Positions 14,125 to 18,116 of a stretch of DNA of 18,116 nucleotides are shown here, piece by piece. The position numbers and the translations under genes are program-made. The stretch comes from JAUIGE01 sp045106685 (lineage in GTDB: Bacteria > Bacteroidota > Bacteroidia > J057). Location of the stretch: assembly GCA_045106685.1 (NCBI GenBank), contig JBGCFB010000283.1, positions 1 to 18,116 on the forward strand, in the 5' to 3' direction. The number at the start of each line of letters is the position of its first letter. The stretch's first letter is position 1. The notes under the pieces were generated by a model. It saw only the letters and a program-made list of their open reading frames with translations. It was not told the origin of the DNA and searched no databases.

Positions 14125-14598
14125 TTAGCCCGCAGTTTCGATTAAATACAAAATAAGAAATACTCCACCAGCAATTATGGCAAGTGAACCTATGAGCCAG
14201 AGTAATCCTGAAATACCAAGTCCTACGCCGAGTGTACCGACACCGATGATCGCTGCCAGGATGTAAAGTGCCAGGCCGCCTGCTACCAGAATAAGACCCA
14301 AACGAAGATTACTATCCATGTTTGTGGCTTTGCCTTTGGCTGCGCGCTTAGCGCGACGCGCCTCAATCTTCTCACTGAGCTTTGCAAGACGATTCTTCAA
14401 ACGAGTTTTGCGCGCTTCTTCCTTTACAGAAAGCACGCCGTCACCATTTCGGTCAGCCGCCTTCGTGAGTGCAGCATCGAGCTGCTGAGCTTTCATTTCA
14501 GGAGTATAGACTAAAGCTGCTGAAGCGTGTACCTGAGAAGCTAGACATAGGGAAAAAAGGGTTGCTAGAATGGTTGTCCAGCGATAAAAAACATTCAT
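14125..14598 (-). CDS. Small secreted/membrane protein with EF-hand loop, tandem family member C
   Basis: I place the start at ATG 14596-14598 (MNVFYRWTTILATLFSLCLASQVHAS), which gives a normal signal peptide; the frame extends 20 codons upstream without improving it. The 157-residue protein has DRNGDGVLSVKE, a 12-residue EF-hand calcium loop with acidic or polar residues at positions 1, 3, 5, 9 and 12 and Gly at 6. A basic coiled segment (RLKNRLAKLSEKIEARRAKRAAKGK) similar to members A and B follows, then two Gly-rich membrane helices (LGLILVAGGLALYILAAIIG and LIGSLAIIAGGVFLILYLIE). EF-hand loop plus charged helix plus membrane hairpin suggests a calcium-responsive envelope protein, but the function is unknown. 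Terminator at 14069-14103. Confidence 0.78.
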   Translation of the reverse strand: MNVFYRWTTILATLFSLCLASQVHASAALVYTPEMKAQQLDAALTKAADRNGDGVLSVKEEARKTRLKNRLAKLSEKIEARRAKRAAKGKATNMDSNLRLGLILVAGGLALYILAAIIGVGTLGVGLGISGLLWLIGSLAIIAGGVFLILYLIETAG

Positions 14599-14742
14599 TT
14601 TTTGTGAATTTTTTAAGATAAAAAAAAGGGAAATCACAGTCGTGTAGCTTTCTCTCAAAGAACACTTTATTTGACGCCCGAAATAACGAACGACTTATCG
14701 AAATATGCAATTTTTTGAACAGGAATTACGCTGAATGGGTTA

Positions 14743-15744
14743 CTAAAAACTTGCTGCATCAAGTGCGTAAATCTCTTGAAGCACTTCAGCAGGCTTAATT
14801 TCGTCCATACAGGCAAAATGCCCTTTTGGGCAGGAGCCATAGCCTAGCTTCGAACAGGGGCGACAATTAAGCCTTTCTACTTCGACGATCGCATGCGGAG
14901 TTTCGTATGGCGTCATCCCAAATTCAGGAACAGTGTTTCCCCAGAGGCTAATCACTTTCTGCTTAAAGGCCGCAGCGATATGCATAAAACCTGTGTCGTG
15001 GCTCAGTACCAGCGGGCAGGTTTTCATCAGTGCAGCGGATTCTAAAAGGCCGTACTCCCCTACTGCATTAAAAACAGGCGCTTCCGACGAAACCTCGATA
15101 AGAAATGCTTCATCTTTCATATCCGGCCCTCCTATCAGCAGAACCGGCTTTTTATACAAATCTATTAGATCAATAAATCGATGAAATTCCCATCGCTTGG
15201 TGGCGAAGCTCGCCCCTAAAACGATAGCAAGCCTTGGCACATGCTCCATCTTCTCAGTCAGCTCCTTCGCGGCCCATTCCTCAAGCCCTTCAGGGAGGAA
15301 AAAGTCAAGACCATCCTGGTCTAGCTCAGCTCCCAACGGAGCCAAAGTATCTGCATAGCGTGGTACAATGTGCTCAATAGGCTTCGCCAAGTAGCGTAAT
15401 CTAGGCTGGCATAGCAGCCATTTATCTTTGTTTTTTTTATCAAAAGAAGTCGAAGTAGCCTCCAATGCTCGCTTTACTCTCCAGCTACGAATATTGTGAT
15501 GAAGGTCAAGGATATGATCAAAGCCTACCTTCTTTAGCTTGGCAATAGTAGCGGAGAAGCTATCCTCCAATACATGAACCGTATGGACATAAGGATTGTG
15601 CTCAAGCAGTGGAAGTTGAGCTTTTTTGGTCAAATAATGGATTTCGACTTCGGGAATTTGCTTATAAAGGCTGCGAATCACTGGCGTAGTCAGCACGACA
15701 TCGCCGATGGCACTAAATCGAATAATAAGAACTTTGAGTGCCAC
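14743..15744 (-). CDS. Glycosyltransferase family 9 (heptosyltransferase-like)
   Basis: GT9 enzymes transfer heptose or related sugars from nucleotide donors onto lipopolysaccharide core or similar envelope glycans at the cytoplasmic face of the inner membrane. The 333-residue protein has the N-terminal MALKVLIIRFSAIGDVVLTTPVIRSL signature (acceptor domain, D15), a central ILDLHHNIRSWR block, and the donor-domain motifs AIVLGASFATKRW (173-185), PVLLIGGPDMKDE (200-212) and LSHDTGFMHIAAAF (247-260), followed by VISLWGNT. Near the C-terminus four cysteines (C294, C297, C305, C312) sit in a GYGSCPKGHFACM-type cluster seen in many Bacteroidota GT9 proteins and possibly metal-binding. The exact sugar cannot be told from sequence. 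It starts 13 nt after the stop of the small CxxC protein gene. Confidence 0.92.
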   Translation of the reverse strand: MALKVLIIRFSAIGDVVLTTPVIRSLYKQIPEVEIHYLTKKAQLPLLEHNPYVHTVHVLEDSFSATIAKLKKVGFDHILDLHHNIRSWRVKRALEATSTSFDKKNKDKWLLCQPRLRYLAKPIEHIVPRYADTLAPLGAELDQDGLDFFLPEGLEEWAAKELTEKMEHVPRLAIVLGASFATKRWEFHRFIDLIDLYKKPVLLIGGPDMKDEAFLIEVSSEAPVFNAVGEYGLLESAALMKTCPLVLSHDTGFMHIAAAFKQKVISLWGNTVPEFGMTPYETPHAIVEVERLNCRPCSKLGYGSCPKGHFACMDEIKPAEVLQEIYALDAASF

Positions 15745-15757
15745 GATCAGGATTCAG

Positions 15758-15982
15758 CTATTTGCCCTTTCTCTTTTGATTCCAAATAAGGACAGCACCA
15801 GTAATAACCAAAAGGAATGGGAGTGATAGCAAATAGAGGATACCGTCATTTACTGCCATGCCGACATGCGACTCGGAGGTGCTTTCCAACTGCCCCTTGC
15901 ACATCGCGCATTGGGCATGTATGCTCACCGTAAGGATTAGCATCACGATAGAAAGGGCAATTCGTTTTGAACAGATTTTCAT
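15758..15982 (-). CDS. Short CxxC membrane protein, co-transcribed with the GT9 gene
   Basis: The start is put at ATG 15980-15982 (MKICSKRIALSIVMLILTVSIHAQ), giving a clean signal peptide; an upstream in-frame ATG at 16012 would prefix it unnaturally and lies before the promoter box. The mature 50 residues begin QCAMCKGQLES, a CxxC pair right after cleavage, then have one membrane helix (GILYLLSLPFLLVITGAVLIW) and a KRKGK stop-transfer tail. Small proteins with this QCAMCK...GILYL pattern are familiar in Bacteroidota, where they carry no defined function; a redox or metal role for the CxxC is an inference. Confidence 0.8.
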   Translation of the reverse strand: MKICSKRIALSIVMLILTVSIHAQCAMCKGQLESTSESHVGMAVNDGILYLLSLPFLLVITGAVLIWNQKRKGK

Positions 15983-16001
15983 ATGCGTTTTTAACTCGAA
16001 A

Positions 16002-16009
16002 CAAAGATA
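16002..16009 (-). promoter_or_regulatory. Bacteroidota -7 promoter box for the CxxC-GT9 operon
   Basis: On the minus strand this reads TATCTTTG, matching TAnnTTTG. It would start transcription near 15995, giving a leader of about 13 nt before the ATG at 15982. A correctly spaced TTG -33 box is not evident (the nearest TTG upstream is only 14 nt away). The box also argues against the longer upstream start of the small gene. Confidence 0.42.
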
Positions 16010-16125
16010 CATGTTTTACTCGGCAAGGGCGAATATTTCCGTTTTTGGCAACCTTTTAATTCTCATTTATCTTCCCCTGAGTAAGTTTGATCGTTTATCA
16101 GACACTCTACCACACTATTTGTTAT

Positions 16126-16545
16126 ATGAAAAAGTCAATTCTACTCATCGTTGGCGCCATTATTCTGGCGGGATTTATTTACGGCTGGTACGAATTCAAC
16201 CGAGGCCATGAGTCAATGGAAAGTGCCAAAGCTGACGTAACTATCCAATCGACAAATCTTCATCAGGCATTTGCCAACGATGAGGAAGCTGCCAACCAGC
16301 AGTATGTGGAGAAAATCATCGAGGTGACCGGAACGATTAGTAGCATCATAAGTACAGATGCTCAAACCGTTATCTCACTTGAAGGTGATGATTTGGGAGG
16401 CATTCTTTGCTCCATGAGCGAGAAGACTTCTGAATCTGTCAAAGAAGGCACAAATGTAACCATCGTCGGTCTGTGCACAGGTGCACTAGGAGACGCAGAT
16501 ATTGGCCTTATTGACGTTAATCTTGTTCGTTGCATCATCAAATAA
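16126..16545 (+). CDS. Membrane-anchored OB-fold (tRNA_anti-like) protein
   Basis: Start chosen at ATG 16126 (MKKSILLIVGAIILAGFIYGWYEFNRGH), which gives a natural membrane anchor; the frame runs 13 codons further up. The 139-residue protein has one N-terminal helix (about 4-20), then a soluble domain with the pattern ANQQYVEKIIEVTGTISSI...VISLEGDDLGGILCSMSEK...VKEGTNVTIVGLCTGAL...LIDVNLVRCIIK. The YxxKxIxVxGxVxxI opening and strand order match the tRNA_anti-like OB-fold family common in Bacteroidota, usually of unknown role. Despite the name, nucleic-acid binding is unlikely for an exported domain. It sits 15 nt before the YceI-family gene, in the same operon. Confidence 0.82.
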   Translation: MKKSILLIVGAIILAGFIYGWYEFNRGHESMESAKADVTIQSTNLHQAFANDEEAANQQYVEKIIEVTGTISSIISTDAQTVISLEGDDLGGILCSMSEKTSESVKEGTNVTIVGLCTGALGDADIGLIDVNLVRCIIK

Positions 16546-16560
16546 TCAATCATAAAAGCC

Positions 16561-17106
16561 ATGAAAAAAGCCTTATTCATCCTCACCCTTAGCTTACTGG
16601 TAGCAGCTCCGACGTTCGCCCAAAAGCTTATCACCAAGACAGCCAGTGTTAAATTCTACTCGCATACTCCGGTAGAAGACATTGAAGCAAATAATATCCA
16701 GGTCCTCAGTGTTCTCAATACTGAAAATGGACAGGTAGCCTTCTCCATGCTTATGAAGAGCTTTGAATTTGACAAAGCACTTATGCAGGAGCACTTCAAC
16801 GAAAAGTATGTGGAGTCTTCACAGTTTCCAAAAGCTACTTTTAAAGGAAAAATCACCAACCTTTCTGAAATCAACTTCAAAAAGGATGGAACCTACGAAG
16901 CCAAGGTTACAGGTACGATGACCATCCACGGCGAAAGTCAAGAGGTCACTACTACAGGAACGATCACGGTTAAAAAAGGCACCATTAGCCTTTCGTCCAA
17001 GTTCAACGTTTCTCCTGGCGACTACGCGATCACAATTCCTGGCGTCGTAGCAGAGAAGATTTCGAAAGAAATCGAAGTTACCGTAAACGCGGAATACAAG
17101 AATTAG
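16561..17106 (+). CDS. YceI-family periplasmic lipocalin-like protein
   Basis: YceI proteins are small exported beta-barrels related in fold to lipocalins that bind polyisoprenoid or other lipids. The 181-residue protein has a signal peptide (MKKALFILTLSLLVAAPTFAQ), the start KTASVKFYSHTPVEDIEANN, the mid motif MQEHFNEKYVESSQFPKATF (94-113, matching the family's LxSxDFFDxxxFPxxxF element), and the GTMTIHGESQEVTTTGTITV strand pair typical of the family. In Bacteroidota this variant often lacks the C-terminal helix-type ending and may serve stress or lipid handling. It is followed by a terminator at 17152-17183. Confidence 0.92.
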   Translation: MKKALFILTLSLLVAAPTFAQKLITKTASVKFYSHTPVEDIEANNIQVLSVLNTENGQVAFSMLMKSFEFDKALMQEHFNEKYVESSQFPKATFKGKITNLSEINFKKDGTYEAKVTGTMTIHGESQEVTTTGTITVKKGTISLSSKFNVSPGDYAITIPGVVAEKISKEIEVTVNAEYKN

Positions 17107-17151
17107 CGATTTGCGAAATCAATTCTGAAATTGGTTTACTCTCAAAAGAAT

Positions 17152-17183
17152 AGCCTGTGCATGTAGATGCCAGGCTTTTTTTT
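17152..17183 (+). terminator. Intrinsic terminator after the OB-fold/YceI operon
   Basis: AGCCTG (17152-17157) pairs with CAGGCT (17171-17176), with an inner GCAT/ATGC helix over a GTAG loop and a single T bulge; an eight-T run (17176-17183) follows. It lies 46 nt after the YceI stop on the same strand. Confidence 0.85.
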
Positions 17184-17261
17184 GTCCTAGACTAGCGTGG
17201 GCTTCCTTTTAGGAGCTTCTCGGGTTGTAGAATTAGCTAGCGCATCCAGCTTATAGCAGCA

Positions 17262-17328
17262 GGCCATTGGCCGAGATTACTCTGGGCTGGCTTGGATTTC
17301 GGGTTTTAGCGTTGGCCAGAGCGTAATC
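17262..17328. repeat. Weak inverted repeat in the intergenic region before the zinc-ribbon-like gene
   Basis: GGCCATTGGCC (17262-17272) is a 5-bp inverted repeat around one base. GATTACTCTGG (17275-17285) pairs with CCAGAGCGTAATC (17316-17328) with a 2-nt bulge. The words GGCCATT, TTAGCG and TTGGCCAG recall the heptamer elements, so this may be a decayed copy. No gene was seen in 17184-17335. Confidence 0.35.
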
Positions 17329-17335
17329 CAACTTA

Positions 17336-17881
17336 CTAAAGATGGGCATAGACCATATCAACGTTGCAACCTAACCGCTTTTCAAACTTCCTTAAGAACG
17401 ACTCAGTAAACTCCATCCAGTTCCAAAAGACAAATCCAAGATCACTAAACCCCCATGTTGGATTAAAAGTATAGTCATGAATCGGTTTAGATATTTGACA
17501 TAATGGACAAATAATATTATCACTTTCCCCGGAATACCAAACATCGAAAAAGGTCCATTCTTCATGAACAATATCGCTGTTACAACTTGGACAAATCATC
17601 AAATCGAGACCGCCTTCCATACAAGTATAAATACTTCTTTTTGTTTCTATTTCGAGTCCATTAGTACCAAAATTAAAAGGTAAAGAATCCGAATGCTCAG
17701 TGATACTTTTCGCGCCTTCAGAAATAGCATAACCAAGCTCATCGATACCAAGAACACAGGCAGATTTTTCAGGCTTTATAGCATCAATCTCAATAAGCCA
17801 ATCTACGATCTCCTTGATTTTCGCTTCCTTATTTTTAACTATTGATTGCCTTGGAACAAGGCTAATGCTTGATACTCCCAT
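17336..17881 (-). CDS. Double-CPxC (zinc-ribbon-like) protein of unknown function
   Basis: The 181-residue protein has no signal peptide. It starts MGVSSISLVPRQ, has an N-terminal helical part (IKEIVDWLIEIDAIKPEKSACVLG), a LPFNFGTNGLEIETKRSIYTCMEGGLDLM core, then two CPxC knuckles: ICPSC (96-100) and ICPLC (124-128), spaced as a zinc ribbon. The C-terminal third is rich in aromatics (NPTWGFSDLGFVFWNWMEF) and ends VDMVYAHL. I recall similar proteins in Bacteroidota, often near variable loci, but cannot name the family safely. The ATG lies just after a 16-bp palindrome and 22 nt after the DUF1963 stop, so the two genes are probably co-transcribed. An immunity or adaptor role is an inference. 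Confidence 0.7.
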   Translation of the reverse strand: MGVSSISLVPRQSIVKNKEAKIKEIVDWLIEIDAIKPEKSACVLGIDELGYAISEGAKSITEHSDSLPFNFGTNGLEIETKRSIYTCMEGGLDLMICPSCNSDIVHEEWTFFDVWYSGESDNIICPLCQISKPIHDYTFNPTWGFSDLGFVFWNWMEFTESFLRKFEKRLGCNVDMVYAHL

Positions 17882-17882
17882 G

Positions 17883-17898
17883 ATTTAGAATTCTAAAT
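17883..17898. promoter_or_regulatory. 16-bp perfect palindrome abutting a start codon
   Basis: ATTTAGAATTCTAAAT is a perfect palindrome lying one base upstream of the ATG (17879-17881) of the double-CPxC gene, within its 22-nt gap from the DUF1963 stop. It would hide the ribosome-binding region in a hairpin, or could bind a dimeric regulator. Confidence 0.45.
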
Positions 17899-17903
17899 TT
17901 TCC

Positions 17904-18116
17904 CTAAGTACACGCCCATCCAAACCCTAATTCATCCTTATTATCAGGACTCTGTGTTAAATGCCCGATACCTGCATCTCCAAACATAAATGGCAGATTG
18001 ACTTCGGAGTCAAATTGAAACAAAAGTTCCATGCGACTTTCTGTTTTTCTATCGAAAGGATATTCTTGGGATTGCACCCAGTAAGGCCACCCAAAAAGCT
18101 TATCACCTGTTATTGC
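17904..18116 (-). CDS. DUF1963 (YwqG-like) protein, 5' part beyond window edge
   Basis: On the minus strand 70 codons run in from the right edge to TAG at 17904-17906. The visible C-terminus has DUF1963 landmarks: KLFGWPYWVQSQEYP (G-G/W-P-x-WVQ motif), MELLFQFDSEVNLPFMFGDAGIGHLTQSP (the LxQxDS...MxGDxGxGxLxQxP pattern) and ends LGFGWACT, close to the family's usual FxWxC end. DUF1963 proteins (B. subtilis YwqG) are cytoplasmic and of uncertain biochemical role; some occur beside polymorphic toxin genes. The start lies outside the window. Confidence 0.85.
   Translation of the reverse strand, partial: AITGDKLFGWPYWVQSQEYPFDRKTESRMELLFQFDSEVNLPFMFGDAGIGHLTQSPDNKDELGFGWACT

Noticed and set aside
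15858..16211. 117-codon plus-strand frame
   Set aside because: It overlaps the CxxC gene antisense and the OB-fold gene in another frame; both real genes have signal or anchor sequences.
16594..16880. Minus-strand frames inside the YceI-family gene
   Set aside because: Antisense shadows of a well-supported gene.

Overview
The window looks like an ordinary chromosomal stretch of a Bacteroidota bacterium, most likely from the Saprospiria (Lewinella-like) side of the phylum; that placement is an inference from protein style. The support is three probable type IX secretion (T9SS) substrates (one cut by the left edge), a nine-unit cell-surface repeat protein of a kind I associate with that group, TAnnTTTG-type promoter boxes in front of two transcription units, and genes typical of the phylum (choice-of-anchor V protein, DUF4403, GT9 glycosyltransferase with a C-terminal cysteine cluster). 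No rRNA, tRNA, CRISPR array, transposase or phage gene was seen.

Layout. Positions 1-1705 (minus): a kelch-propeller secreted protein cut by the left edge, with a small secreted protein of unknown function just upstream. Positions 1741-6707 (plus): queG (epoxyqueuosine reductase, last step of queuosine synthesis), then a 1323-residue surface protein built of nine ~111-residue repeats, a C-terminal beta-rich domain and a T9SS signal. Positions 6723-11629 (minus): a tight five-gene cluster, read from its promoter end as a CxxCH-containing choice-of-anchor V protein, a DUF423 membrane protein, an S41 peptidase, a compact endonuclease V relative and a DUF4403 protein. Positions 11630-13097 (plus): a repeat-rich intergenic region and prfB (release factor 2), whose start lies upstream of an in-frame UGA and needs the classic +1 programmed frameshift.

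Positions 13100-13139 hold a perfect 40-bp palindrome between convergent genes. Positions 13143-14598 (minus) hold three related small membrane proteins, with a strong hairpin terminator separating the first-transcribed gene from the other two. Positions 14743-15982 (minus) carry a GT9 glycosyltransferase behind a short CxxC membrane protein. Positions 16126-17106 (plus) carry an OB-fold (tRNA_anti-like) protein and a YceI-family protein, closed by a terminator. Positions 17336-18116 (minus) hold a double-CPxC protein of unknown function and the 3' end of a DUF1963 (YwqG-like) gene, a pairing that recalls immunity-gene arrays but is unproven.

The least conventional signals are non-coding. Two long inverted-repeat elements are built from 7-bp units (roughly RGCKNNT), one in the prfB upstream region and one lying across the 5' end of the DUF4403 reading frame, where it seems to have created an artificial N-terminus. 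The 40-bp palindrome after prfB also looks like a repeat-family member. The protein-level oddities are an EndoV homologue lacking the usual HPR motif and C-terminal histidine, and the tandem small-membrane-protein family, one member of which has a perfect EF-hand loop.
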